This document shows, piece after piece, positions 8,742 to 17,804 of a DNA stretch of 64,000 nt. Source of the stretch: Bradyrhizobium sp. AZCC 2262 (GTDB lineage: Bacteria > Pseudomonadota > Alphaproteobacteria > Rhizobiales > Xanthobacteraceae); assembly GCF_036924535.1 (NCBI RefSeq), contig NZ_JAZHRT010000001.1, forward strand, positions 5,270,001-5,334,000, given 5' to 3'. Made by a program: the position numbers and the translations under genes. The first letter of the stretch is position 1, and every line of letters begins with the position of its first letter. A model generated the notes under the pieces. It had not been told where the DNA came from. It did no database searches and saw only the letters and a program-made list of their open reading frames with translations.

Positions 8742-10121
8742 TCAGTCAGCGGGGATCGTAAATTGAAAGAGAGCGCCCCGCGGCTCGCATCCGGTCGCCC
8801 ACAGCCGCCCACCATGGGCTTCGATGATCGAGCGGCAGATCGAGAGGCCCATGCCCATGCCGTCGGGCTTCGTCGTGTAGAAGGGTTCAAAGAGACGCGG
8901 CAGGCTCTCCGGGCGCAGTCCATGGCCGGTATCCCGCACCGAAACGCACATGCCCTCCGGCTCGATGCTCACGGTGCTGATGTGTAATTCGCGGTTGCCG
9001 TCCTCAACGCCACTCATCGACTGGATGGCGTTGAGGATTAAGTTCAACATCACTTGTTGCAGTTGTACCCGATCACATTGGATGCGTGGCAACTCGTCCG
9101 CCAGTTGCGTACCCATCGTGACACCGGTTTTGATCGCTTCGCTGCGGGTTAGGGCGGTCACTTCCAGGATCGCCGCATTGAGGTCGACGACCTCTTTCCG
9201 GGGTGGCGCCTTTTTGATCAGAGACCCGGTGCGGTCGACGACGTCGCAGGCTCGAGCGGTCTGGTCCACGATGCAGGTGAGCGCCCCCCTCACCTCCGCC
9301 ACATCGGGTGGGCTTTTGTCTAAAAACCGCAGTGCAGCAGCGGCGTATGTGCGCGCTGCCGTAATGGGCTGCTTGGTTTCATGAGCAATCGAGGCGGTGA
9401 GCTGGCCCATGGTAGCGACGCGGTTGGCATGCGCCAGCTCGCTCTGCATCTCGCGATATTGCCGCTCGCGACGGGTGCTCTCCAAGGCAATGGTGGCTTG
9501 CGCAGCGAAATCCCTGAATAAGGAAGTCTGCCTGTCGGTGAACGGCTGCACCTGTTTGCGGCTCAGACTAATTATCCCGACTATTTCATTGTCATTGAGC
9601 AACGGCACAACCAGCACCGTTCGAAGACCTGTGTTCGCCGCCGCCGTGATCCAAAAATCATCCCGAGGATCGCCTTTAAGTGCTGGCATGTCGGGGATGT
9701 GGGTGGGTAACCTGCTTGTGGCTAATCGACCCAGACAGCCCCCCTTTTCTGCGAGCACTGGGACTGATGACAACGCCCGACCAATAAAAAGAGGGTCCCC
9801 TCGCATCGCCACGCGACGGAGGCCGCTTTCTTCGGAGAGACGCAGGCTGCCTGCGTCTGCTCGACAGAGACGTGTGGCGCTATCAAGGATGGCGTCGAAG
9901 ATGGGCTGCAAGTCGTGCGGCGAGTTCGCAATGGCGTGCAACACTTCCGAGATGGCCGTCTGTTGCTCGATGAGTTCGGTCACCCGATCTTGCGGCTCAG
10001 ACGTGGTCCTCTCTTCGTGGATACTCCCGTTCATGCGGAGCAGTTCCTCGGGCTTAGAACTGCTTTTCACCGCGGCGACGTCGCCGGCGAGCGTTTCGAG
10101 GCCGTACTGGGCGGTGGACAT
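8742..10121 (-). CDS. GAF-domain sensor histidine kinase
   Basis: A 459-residue soluble kinase. The ATG at 10121 is chosen because AAGGGAG lies 7 bases upstream; the open frame further upstream is antisense junk. A leader with LIEQQTAISEVLHAIANSP precedes a GAF domain (about 60-215, with ILDSATRLCRADAGSLRL). The H-box is in SIAHETKQPITAA, the N-box in NLILNAIQSM, and the G-boxes in DTGHGLRPE and GMGMGLSICRSI. The H-box has ETKQP where the paralogue has EVNQP. It has no membrane segments and probably senses a cytoplasmic ligand through GAF. No response regulator lies beside it. The C-terminal module is highly similar to that of 521-1939. Confidence 0.88.
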   Translation of the reverse strand: MSTAQYGLETLAGDVAAVKSSSKPEELLRMNGSIHEERTTSEPQDRVTELIEQQTAISEVLHAIANSPHDLQPIFDAILDSATRLCRADAGSLRLSEESGLRRVAMRGDPLFIGRALSSVPVLAEKGGCLGRLATSRLPTHIPDMPALKGDPRDDFWITAAANTGLRTVLVVPLLNDNEIVGIISLSRKQVQPFTDRQTSLFRDFAAQATIALESTRRERQYREMQSELAHANRVATMGQLTASIAHETKQPITAARTYAAAALRFLDKSPPDVAEVRGALTCIVDQTARACDVVDRTGSLIKKAPPRKEVVDLNAAILEVTALTRSEAIKTGVTMGTQLADELPRIQCDRVQLQQVMLNLILNAIQSMSGVEDGNRELHISTVSIEPEGMCVSVRDTGHGLRPESLPRLFEPFYTTKPDGMGMGLSICRSIIEAHGGRLWATGCEPRGALFQFTIPAD

Positions 10122-10440
10122 CGCGCGCTCCCTTAGGATGACGCCTCGGCGCTGTTGGCCCCAGGGCTTGAGTATATGCCCACGGAATGAGCACATGTTC
10201 AGCCCAGAAATTCCACTTGTCAAGGCTCGATCTCCCAGGGCGAGTTTTTTTGCTGGCAAGCCAAGCCTCCTTGCGTGCTTTGCGCTGTCTGGGTTCATTT
10301 GCACGGCCTGCATCGCAGCCGCTTGCTCCAATAGAAAACATGGCCACCGGCTGATGCTGGTTGGTTTCGCCAAGTTGCAGAAGACGATAGCGCAGTCGAT
10401 TGGTTCGCCGCAGCACCGAAGCCAACCGCCCCTTACGAAT
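10122..10440. other. kinase upstream region, no gene seen
   Basis: This stretch holds the ribosome-binding site of the sensor kinase and its presumed promoter. Frames on both strands lack domain signatures. It borders the cyclase tail fragment that starts near 10441. Confidence 0.4.
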
Positions 10441-10629
10441 TTTGAGCACGCCGCTGCACTAGCGCAGCTCGGTTCGTTGGATGAGGCGAGGGTCGCCGCG
10501 AAGGCAGGAATTTCGCTTTGCGTCACCATCCGCCGCTTTCGCCAGACATCGAACGACAATCCGGTGCTCCTCGCCAAGCGCAAGCGCATCATTCGCGGCA
10601 TGCTCATGGCGGGTGTCCCGGAAGGATAG
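10441..10629 (+). pseudogene. C-terminal fragment of a TPR-containing class III cyclase
   Basis: The plus strand reads AAALAQLGSLDEARVAAKAG, then TIRRFRQTSNDNPVLLAKR and RIIRGMLMAGVPEG, then stops. This is the typical tail of rhizobial adenylate cyclases with tetratricopeptide repeats (L-A-Q-L-G-R-.-E-E-A-R-A, ending R-.-G-V-P-E). No cyclase catalytic domain precedes it. It is a decayed end of a gene whose body is gone. A cyclase N-terminus lies at 4772-4908 on the other strand, but whether both came from one gene cannot be told. Confidence 0.6.
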
Positions 10630-11063
10630 ATGTCCGCTCCGGGTCACTTCCGTACCTCGATGCGCCCAACCGCAAGGTCCGCTTTCGCCCCTATCAACGG
10701 TCATCGTCAGCGTGGCGCGGCTCGTCCGAAAGGTGCCAATACCCGGCCTGCCAAATGCGACTGCTCGCTGTGCAAAGCGGACTATCGCACATCCGCCTGC
10801 CATCGCCGTCATCGCTGGACACGCTATTGAACGAGCCGCGCTTCTTTTAAGAAACTGTCGGCTATTGGGCGTTCCGCTGAGATCATGAAAATGCCGCCGG
10901 CAGCGGGACGAGCATTTAAATCGCTGAACTTGTCCAATCTGATCACGATTTTGAAAAAATAGTTAAATTCTGCGAATTGTGCCTACCTCAAACTCGAATT
11001 GAGCCTACATGCGAACTGTCACCGACCTCAACGCCAGCGGTTCCATGGTGGACCGGACCATCG
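10630..11063. repeat. family R repeat and AT-rich gap
   Basis: Positions about 10630-10760 are another degenerate repeat copy (ATGTCCGCTCCGGGTCACTT, then GGTGCCAATACCC). After it comes an AT-rich stretch (10905-10985). No gene is supported. Confidence 0.45.
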
Positions 11064-11204
11064 TCACTTCCAGCCCAACAGGCTGGTGCTGGACACGGTC
11101 TCGTTGGCGAGGCTGCCGTCTGGATTGAACGCGTTCACGTCGACGGTGGTCGAACCACCGACATTTTGCGCGACGGTCTGCCGGGTCGCATAACCAGTAG
11201 GTAG
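11064..11204 (-). pseudogene. possible fragment of a VCBS/RTX-type repeat protein
   Basis: The minus strand reads VGGSTTVDVNAFNPDGSLAN followed by ETVSSTS and a stop. The alternation of N-.-D-G-S-L with E/K-T-V-.-T-S resembles the tandem repeats of giant secreted adhesin or RTX proteins in rhizobia. Only about one repeat is visible, so this is a weak call on a likely gene remnant. Confidence 0.3.
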
Positions 11205-11344
11205 GGAATAGGCGCGACATCGGCCGTGTCGACCACATCCGGCATGCTCGAGAGCTCGCGCATGTCGGCCCCGCGACCACCGTGTACAGCGGGAAACAAT
11301 ACACCGCGAACGGCGTGGAGCACGCACGCTAGAAAGGATGGACC

Positions 11345-12247
11345 GTGACCGAGGCTTATGGACAACGGCTTGGCGAGCGATTCCGAGTCGAAAACGCACC
11401 GGCGATGGTCACCCGAGCATTTTGCAAAGGTGAGATAGCCGTCACCGAGCTTCGATGTGATCGCCCGTCGTCGGAAATGAGCGATTCGATTCGGCTGGAG
11501 GATGCGTTTCTCCTCACTTTGCACTTTCGCGATATTCCCAATCGCGAATATTGGGAGGGTGGCCGACGAACGCCGCTGTACGACTTGCGTGCTGGCGAGA
11601 CTTGCCTCCAGGACCTGAAGCGAGACCCCACCGTCCGCCTCGACAAGCCCTATCACTCTCTGGTTTTTTATCTGCCGCGTGCGGCGCTGGACGCGATCGC
11701 TGACGAGGCTAACGCGCCCAGAGTTCGCGATCTGAGCTATAAGCCCGGAGTAGGCGTCAACGACGTTGCGATTTCCCGACTCGGGAGTTTGCTGCTGCCC
11801 GCCCTCAACCATCCCGACCAAGCTCGCCGATTGTTTGTCGACCACGTCCTGTCGGCGGTCGGGGTGCATATCGCTCAGACCTATGGAGGCATGCAGCCAA
11901 TGTCGCGCCTTCCCAAGGGTGGGCTCGCGCCATGGCAGGAGCGACGCGCGAAGGAGATGATCACCGCCGACCTCGGTGATATACGGCTAAAGGAGCTGGC
12001 GCGGGAATGCCGGTTGTCAATGTCCCATTTTTCGCGCGCGTTTCACCGTTCCGTAGGAATGCCGCCGCACCGATGGCTAATGAAGCGCCGTATCGAGGTA
12101 GCAAAGGAAAAGCTGCACGATGGTCGGATGTCGCTGACTGATGTGGCCGCGGCCTGCGGCTTCAGCGACCAGAGTCACCTCTCGCGAGTTTTCAGACAGA
12201 CGGTTGGCGTAAGTCCGGGTGTATGGCGTCGGGCGCGACAGCACTGA
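11345..12247 (+). CDS. AraC-family transcriptional regulator
   Basis: A 300-residue regulator starting at GTG 11345 with AAAGGA just upstream. The N-terminal two thirds is a ligand-sensing part without clear motifs. The last 100 residues are the double HTH of AraC/XylS proteins: IRLKELARECRLSMSHFSRAF, then PHRWLMKRRIEVAKEKL, then SLTDVAAACGFSDQSHLSRVF, and GVSPGVWRR at the end. No obvious target operon adjoins it; the flanks are repeats and gene fragments, so its partner genes may have been lost. Confidence 0.88.
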   Translation: MTEAYGQRLGERFRVENAPAMVTRAFCKGEIAVTELRCDRPSSEMSDSIRLEDAFLLTLHFRDIPNREYWEGGRRTPLYDLRAGETCLQDLKRDPTVRLDKPYHSLVFYLPRAALDAIADEANAPRVRDLSYKPGVGVNDVAISRLGSLLLPALNHPDQARRLFVDHVLSAVGVHIAQTYGGMQPMSRLPKGGLAPWQERRAKEMITADLGDIRLKELARECRLSMSHFSRAFHRSVGMPPHRWLMKRRIEVAKEKLHDGRMSLTDVAAACGFSDQSHLSRVFRQTVGVSPGVWRRARQH

Positions 12248-12317
12248 GGGCGCAGAATCCACAAATCGTGATACGTTGCTCCAAGAGGGAGACGCCAGCG
12301 GCGTCTAACAAGGCGGG

Positions 12318-12530
12318 ATGGATCATCCTCATCAGCTGGCTATAGCCATTCTCGACCGTTTTTTCGAGGCCCACAAACTCATCGGAATCGGAGCGATTTT
12401 TACCGACGGGACCACCGGCACAATTGAAGCAGTTCGACTCGACGATGACCATGGACTTAGAATATCAGTTCGCGGTCATCCCGGGCTTTACCCTGTGTCG
12501 AAGCTAAAAAACTTGAATATCGATGCTTGA
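12318..12530 (+). CDS. small conserved-looking hypothetical protein
   Basis: A 70-residue product with balanced composition and good codon use. It carries LIGIGAIFTDGTTGTIEAVR and DDDHGLRISVRGHPGLYPVS. An AAGGCGGG sequence directly precedes the ATG, closer than ideal. I do not recognise a named family. The glycine-rich beta pattern suggests a small SH3-like or barrel fold, but that is a guess. It stands alone between the AraC gene and a decayed crotonase fragment. Confidence 0.5.
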   Translation: MDHPHQLAIAILDRFFEAHKLIGIGAIFTDGTTGTIEAVRLDDDHGLRISVRGHPGLYPVSKLKNLNIDA

Positions 12531-12689
12531 TCGGGTGATGCATTGTTCAGCAACAGCTAGCTTTCCGCCAACTGGACCATGGTCTCGGCTTCGCGATCAG
12601 CAGGCGAATCTGTGTGAACCCACAGACCCATCAGAGGCTAGACCTCAGTGTAGGCCAATGCTCCGCCTTTGCCGTGTGAGGGCGGCGTC

Positions 12690-12735
12690 CTATGGCGCGT
12701 AGGCTGATGTCCGCATCGGGTCTACCCTGTGTGAA
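12690..12735. repeat. family R repeat remnant
   Basis: A short piece, GCTGATGTCCGCATCGGGTC, matches the head of the repeat family seen at 0.4, 2.3, 8.6 and 10.6 kb. It interrupts the crotonase fragment on the opposite strand. Confidence 0.35.
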
Positions 12736-12792
12736 GCTAAAAAAAATTTGAGCGTTCCCCGACTTGGCGTGGAGCCGCAGCGCTGCGGCCGG

Positions 12793-12930
12793 CTTGCGCG
12801 TGTTCTCGTCATTCGCCGCCTCGTTGAAGATGCCTGCGAGAGCCACGTACATAGCTGACGTCATCGCATTTCGCTTTGTCGGCCGGTTAAACTGGACCCC
12901 GCAAAACGCTTCCTGCATGTTCGGTAACAA
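12793..12930 (-). pseudogene. enoyl-CoA hydratase/isomerase N-terminal fragment
   Basis: The minus strand encodes VQFNRPTKRNAMTSAMYVAL followed by AGIFNEAANDENTR. This is the start of a crotonase, where N-R-P-.-K-R-N-A-M is the family signature (compare LRRPEKKNAFTQDMY in the intact gene at 32493). The similarity stops after about 46 residues, before the oxyanion-hole region, so the gene is broken. It lies directly upstream of the CoA-transferase gene on the same strand; the two may once have formed a CoA-ester operon. Confidence 0.65.
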
Positions 12931-13022
12931 TAAGCCATCGTCGAAGTCCTGTTGCCTTTGGTGAATCTCGCTGCAAGTCGAGGTGTCGGGGCCACCCCTA
13001 CCGCCCCCGACAGTTCGTCGCG

Positions 13023-14249
13023 TTAAGCGGCATGTTCCTTTGCTTTCGGAATGGCACCACTCGCACGCAAACCATCGATTTCGGTCGCGCTGAATCCCAG
13101 CTGCCGGAGAACTTCCTCGTTGTGTTCGCCAATCTTTGGGCCGCGCTTCGCGGGTACCTTGGCGACGCCATGCACCTGAAGCGGGCTAGAGATGGTGGAC
13201 GTCAGCTTGCCGCCGGCACCATTGAGCGGAACGATGATGTCGTTCGCCTGGAGCTGCGGATCCTTGATCACCTCTTGCGGCCCGCGCACCGCTCCGAACG
13301 TCACGTGAACGCCATTGAACACCTCGTACCAATGCGCCATCGGCTCGGCACAGAAGATCTCGTCGAGGATTGCCGTGAGCTGCGGCATATTCGCCATCAG
13401 CTTCGCCGGATTGGAGAACCGCGGATCGGTGAGAAGATCAGGGCGGCCGATGGCCTTGGCGACGGGTGCCAGCTTGTCGGGCGTGATGATGAGAACGAAC
13501 CAGGTGTCATCCTTGGTGCGCCAGACGTTCATGGCCGCATTCGCAGGATTCTTGCGATCGTGCAGCCCGAAGAATTTAGCATCGCACAACGCGGCCTGGA
13601 TCGAAACGCTGGCGGACCATACGCCTTCTGCAAGCAACGAGGTCGTGACATGCGCCCCCTCGCCGGTGCGCTCGCGACGGTACAAGGCAGTGACGATCGC
13701 CGAATAGAGCCCGACGGCGGTTGCATTGTCGCCGCTGCCGGCCACCGGCCAGGTTGGCGACGAGCCGGCATCGCGCGTCATCGACAGCAATCCGCTGCGG
13801 GCCCAGTAAGACGTTATGTCAAAGCCGGGGAGATTCGCATCCGGCCCCTTGTCGCCGAAGCCGGTGATGTCGGCGTAGACCAGCCGTGGATTCCACTGCA
13901 CCACGTCTTGATATTCAAGTTTCAGTCGCGCACGCGCCGGGTGCGGCGTGTTGACGATGAGCACGTCGGCCCATTTGACGAGCTTTTCGAGAACTTGCTG
14001 CGCGCTCGGGGCTTTCAGATTAAGCTCCATACCCCGCTTGTTGCGATTCGCGAGGTGCCAGGGGTAAGCGTCCTCGGAGAGCGGCTGCGGCGGCACGTGG
14101 TTCGCAATTCGCAATAGCTCGCCGTTCGGCGGCTCCACCTTGATGACGTCGGCGCCGAAGTCCGACAGAATCACGGCAGCACTCGGGCCTGCGATAAAGC
14201 TCGCGAGATCCACCACCTTGAGTCCGGAAAAGATGTTGTCGTCCGGCAT
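13023..14249 (-). CDS. CaiB/BaiF-family CoA-transferase
   Basis: A 408-residue class III CoA-transferase. The start of the family is clear (GLKVVDLASFIAGPSAA, then LSDFGADVIKVEPPNGE). The catalytic Asp is expected in YADITGFGDKGP. The large domain GSGDNATAVGLYSAIVTALY and the C-terminal GEHNEEVLRQLGFS are also typical. It would move CoA between carboxylic acids. The ATG at 14249 is used because GAGGTGG precedes it; two GTG codons further up are in frame. Its only associated gene is the broken crotonase downstream, so the substrate cannot be inferred. Confidence 0.9.
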   Translation of the reverse strand: MPDDNIFSGLKVVDLASFIAGPSAAVILSDFGADVIKVEPPNGELLRIANHVPPQPLSEDAYPWHLANRNKRGMELNLKAPSAQQVLEKLVKWADVLIVNTPHPARARLKLEYQDVVQWNPRLVYADITGFGDKGPDANLPGFDITSYWARSGLLSMTRDAGSSPTWPVAGSGDNATAVGLYSAIVTALYRRERTGEGAHVTTSLLAEGVWSASVSIQAALCDAKFFGLHDRKNPANAAMNVWRTKDDTWFVLIITPDKLAPVAKAIGRPDLLTDPRFSNPAKLMANMPQLTAILDEIFCAEPMAHWYEVFNGVHVTFGAVRGPQEVIKDPQLQANDIIVPLNGAGGKLTSTISSPLQVHGVAKVPAKRGPKIGEHNEEVLRQLGFSATEIDGLRASGAIPKAKEHAA

Positions 14250-14588
14250 TGTCACCACCTCAATATGCGCACCCGTACCAGCGTCCTCGGCTTTTTGATC
14301 GCCTCATCGAGGAGCCTCATCGCGGGGGCGATCAACTCGGATCGCGATTGTGCCGCGAAGACCTACCACCAGATTGAATGAAAATGTCGTAACTGGAATG
14401 TTCGTGCTACCGCGTCCGGTTTGGGTCAATCGCGTCGGCTTGACCTTGCGCCGACCACTTCCGGTGTACCCCCAACTTCGGACATATCGTTGCACCGCAA
14501 TAAGTGACGCGATGTGCCAATAAGAGACATACGCCTTGAAGTTTCCCCTCAATTTGGTCTCTACTTACAGGAGCCCTTGGGGGACTAC
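14250..14588. other. gap with family R repeat
   Basis: Contains the ribosome-binding site of the CoA-transferase and, at about 14415-14530, a family R repeat (ACTTCCGGTGTACCCCCAAC, then GTGACGCGATGTGCCA). The same GACGCGATGTGCCA string occurs near 3304. No gene is supported. Confidence 0.45.
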
Positions 14589-15895
14589 ATGTCGGCGCAG
14601 CAATATTCCCGTCGTAAGGCTGTTTCATCGCTGGCTGCTACGGTCGCCTGTGCGTTGGCCGGCCCCATCCCCGCAACCGCAGAACCAGTTTCCCCCGGCG
14701 AGACGCAAGACTGCGCCGGTCCGATTTTCTCCGGAACAGGTCCAAACGCCGAGCTTTACGGCGCAAAAGATGGCTATCCTCTTCCCGACATTACAGAGGC
14801 GCGGAGGCAAGGCAACCCTTAGGAGCCAAAATACCGCGTCGGCGCATTCACCCATATCGATCACATCTATCGAACGCGGCTCATCGAGCGAGCTGTGACG
14901 CCTTGGACGTTCAAGTGCTCAAGGGCAGAAGTTTACTACAATTTTCAGGGAAGCAAGTTTTCGCCCCTCGACTACATGTCGCGCAATCCAGTCACTGGCC
15001 TGCTGATCGCCAAGGACGACCAGATTATCTTCGAGCGCTATCAGTACGCGCGAACTGATCAAGATCGGTTCGTATCCCAGTCGATGGTCAAGTCGATAAC
15101 CGAACTGTTGATCGGGATCGCCATCTCCGAAGGTGCGATTAAGTCGGTCGATGATATCCCCGAAACTTATGTGCCGGGCTTTATGGGCAGCGAGTACGGC
15201 AGGACGCCAATCCGCGATCTGCTGCACATGTCCTCAGGCGTCGATTTCGGTGAAACGAGAGACGGAGGACGCGACCTCAATCGCCTGTGGAACGGCATGG
15301 GGATCGCGTTCCCGGAATGGAGGTTGGGCACGGTTAAGAGCATCGTGCAATTCAATCAGCGTATCGCCCCATCGGGAACGAGATTTTACTACGCCAGCAT
15401 AGAAGCCGACGTGCTCGGCATGGTGCTTCACAGTGCTGTCAACAAGTCAGCCTCCGGCTACCTGCGCGAGAAAGTATGGGATCCGATCGGCGCGGAAGCC
15501 GATGCTAATTGGTTGATAGACGCAGAAGGATTTGAACTGGGGCACTTCGGCTTCAATGCCGTTCTGCGCGATTACGCCCGACTTGGGCGTTTGCTGGCGC
15601 ATGATGGCGCATGGGATGGCAAGCAGATCGTCCCGACGCAATGGATGATCGATGCAACAACCGTTCGAGCTTCGGATGGCTACCGGGCGCGGCGACGAAA
15701 AGATTTGGCTACGGTTATCTCTTGTGGCTGTTTCCCGGCGAGAGGCGGCAGTTCGCGTTGTTAGGATACAAGGGCCAGTATATTTGCGTTGATCCGGCCT
15801 CAAAGGTCGTCATGGTGCACACTGCAATTGAGGACCCGGTACATCGAGACGAGCCATGGGCCCTATGGTCGGCAATGGTCGATCAGCTAGGCTGA
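14589..15895 (+). pseudogene. exported serine hydrolase (beta-lactamase class C family), disrupted
   Basis: The reading starts at ATG 14589 with a Tat-like signal (YSRRKAVSSLAA). A TAG at 14820-14822 interrupts the frame, but the same frame continues (EPKYRVGAFTHIDHIYRTR) into a serine beta-lactamase-like domain. That domain shows the S-x-x-K motif in SQSMVKSITELLIG, the YAS tyrosine motif and an ATTVRASDGY stretch. Near 15685 the frame shifts; the end continues in another frame (GAATKRFGYGYLLWLFPGER ... MVHTAIED). One nonsense codon plus one frameshift make it a pseudogene. The whole would have been about 435 residues, normal for this esterase/beta-lactamase family. Confidence 0.8.
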
Positions 15896-15983
15896 AAATA
15901 GCTCGGAATCGGCATTTTCTGATGAAGATTTTCTATCCGTCGTCGAAGTCCTTCTCACATCGCAGGAGAGCTTCGTTCAATCC

Positions 15984-17375
15984 GTGAAAGCAGCACTCGC
16001 CGCTCGTGAGTCGACAAATTCAGACCTTCTTCCGAACGACCTCCGCCACTGGGACAACTTAGTCGCCCCCCCAATTGATTCTCAGACTCTTGAAACCTTC
16101 CTGACCACTGAATGTAAGGCTGAAAGAGCCCGTTTGCGGGCTGGGGATCCCATTCGTGCTTTTCGTTCCATATCCTTGTCTTTCTGCGCGCCGGCACTGG
16201 TTCCAATTGACAGATTCAAAGCACTCCCAAAAACCGGGCTCTTGAAGATCCTACAGAGTGCGGCCTCTTTGCCAGATCATTTTGCCCAAGTAGGCGCATT
16301 CGAAATTTGCGCATCGGCGTTCGAAAAAGATGAGCACCTTGAAGTCGCGGGTTTGAAATTGTTGGATCGCCTTCTTGACATGGAGACGTTGCGACATCGC
16401 TGCCTCTCGTATGCTAGCGCTTTTGTATTGACATCAGCTCGTTTGGCACAACACTCAACTCTATCATTGAGGCCCACATTCTGGAGACGCGTGACCACGT
16501 CCGCTCATTCGTCGCTAATCCTCCGAGCATGCGGGTTTAGTAATACCGATACTCTCTTTAAGTGGACGATGGAGCATTCTGGTAAGGCTTTCCTTTTCTC
16601 AGTCTTGCTCGAAATGGATCGGGAGCCACGATGGAAAGCCGATTGGCTAACTGGAAAACATCTCGTGGCCGACGCCTTTGGTCGCGTTGAAAACGCAATT
16701 AATAAGATCCCTGATGGGTCGAAACCTGAAGCCTGGCTTGAACGGCTTGCAAAAGCCCGCGAGTGGATCACTAAAAACGGTGTTGAGTTATTTACAGTCC
16801 TTCCCGCGATTGGCGAGAGCGCTCCACGAAAGATGCCATCCGACGACGAGCTTTACATATTTCGTCCCGCTTACGACAGGCTTGTCGCGGAGCCTACAAC
16901 GACTAACCTTTTACGTTGCGGCGCCGGTTTTTATACCGCTGGTGTGACCGAGAAGAGTCTTGGTGCCTGCCATTCGATTGTAAATCGACTACAGAAGGAC
17001 GCAATTCGTTGGGACGACGATGATACGCAGTATGTACTCCAAGTTCTTTCATTCGTAGCGATTCAAACAAGGGATGTCGGACTGGCTAATTCTGTCGCTG
17101 AGTTTTGCGTGGAAAAAGTGCGCGAATTACCAGTCGATGGGTCTACCCTTGATATCGTTTGCAGACTTGTAGAATGCGCCAGCGCAAATTGTGACCGTGA
17201 TCAGGCTATGGTGGCGCTTGCGGGTCGTCTTGAAAACGTAGCGTTTCTCGCGCCTCCTCAAGCGCTCAATGATCTGCATGACTCGCTTCGTCACCTTCAA
17301 CTCCTCGACAGTCGGCTATCTTCGAGCTTAGGTCGGGCTGTTGCAGCGGCTCGCCTTGGTCGTAGGGCTGCATAA
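15984..17375 (+). CDS. unrecognised 463-residue protein, probably 5'-truncated
   Basis: From GTG 15984 the product is 463 residues, mostly alpha-helical by composition, with no motif I recognise. The same frame stays open upstream to about 15890 (FSDEDFLSVVEVLLTSQESF), without an ATG and starting right where the hydrolase pseudogene ends. This suggests a C-terminal piece of a larger protein joined to other DNA. Base composition is clearly more AT-rich than the core genes, a sign of transfer. The helical pattern might suit a HEAT-like or other scaffold protein, but that is speculative. Confidence 0.5.
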   Translation: MKAALAARESTNSDLLPNDLRHWDNLVAPPIDSQTLETFLTTECKAERARLRAGDPIRAFRSISLSFCAPALVPIDRFKALPKTGLLKILQSAASLPDHFAQVGAFEICASAFEKDEHLEVAGLKLLDRLLDMETLRHRCLSYASAFVLTSARLAQHSTLSLRPTFWRRVTTSAHSSLILRACGFSNTDTLFKWTMEHSGKAFLFSVLLEMDREPRWKADWLTGKHLVADAFGRVENAINKIPDGSKPEAWLERLAKAREWITKNGVELFTVLPAIGESAPRKMPSDDELYIFRPAYDRLVAEPTTTNLLRCGAGFYTAGVTEKSLGACHSIVNRLQKDAIRWDDDDTQYVLQVLSFVAIQTRDVGLANSVAEFCVEKVRELPVDGSTLDIVCRLVECASANCDRDQAMVALAGRLENVAFLAPPQALNDLHDSLRHLQLLDSRLSSSLGRAVAAARLGRRAA

Positions 17376-17804
17376 TCGGCGTACTTTGTTACACGACAGC
17401 ATTTATTGCGCGCTCGCCGAATTTTGCGGATCTCCACTCGGTTTCGCAACCGTTCTCGCTGTATTGCTCACGCGTGCGGCTTTCGGCGCGTCTGGCTATC
17501 CTACATTAGAGTGCCATGGTCGCGTAGCCGTCCAATGAGAGATTACCGAATCCGCGCGGTCGGTACGGGAGAATTGACCAAAATGGAGTGCCACGGTCGG
17601 GCGGCAGTGCTGATCAAACCGGTCTCCGCCCATAGTCTCCCCAAAACGGGAATATTCCCGGACAAGGCCGGAGACTTTCGCCGATTTCCACCTCGATATC
17701 TGCAAACCGGGAGTCCGGAGACAAAATTGAATGCGCGAAAAGCCCGGACTTCCGGCCCATTCGCGCGTCTCTCGTGGAGCCTGCCCGACCGCAGGAGTGC
17801 CTGG
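17376..17804. other. gap before tRNA with short direct repeats
   Basis: No gene is supported. A short motif recurs: GAGTGCCATGGTCG at about 17510 and GAGTGCCACGGTCG at about 17586. No integrase is visible between the orphan frame and the tRNA. Confidence 0.4.

Noticed and set aside
14820..14822. TAG as a possible recoded codon in the serine hydrolase
   Set aside because: A second lesion (frameshift near 15685) lies in the same gene, so simple decay is a better reading; no recoding signal is visible.
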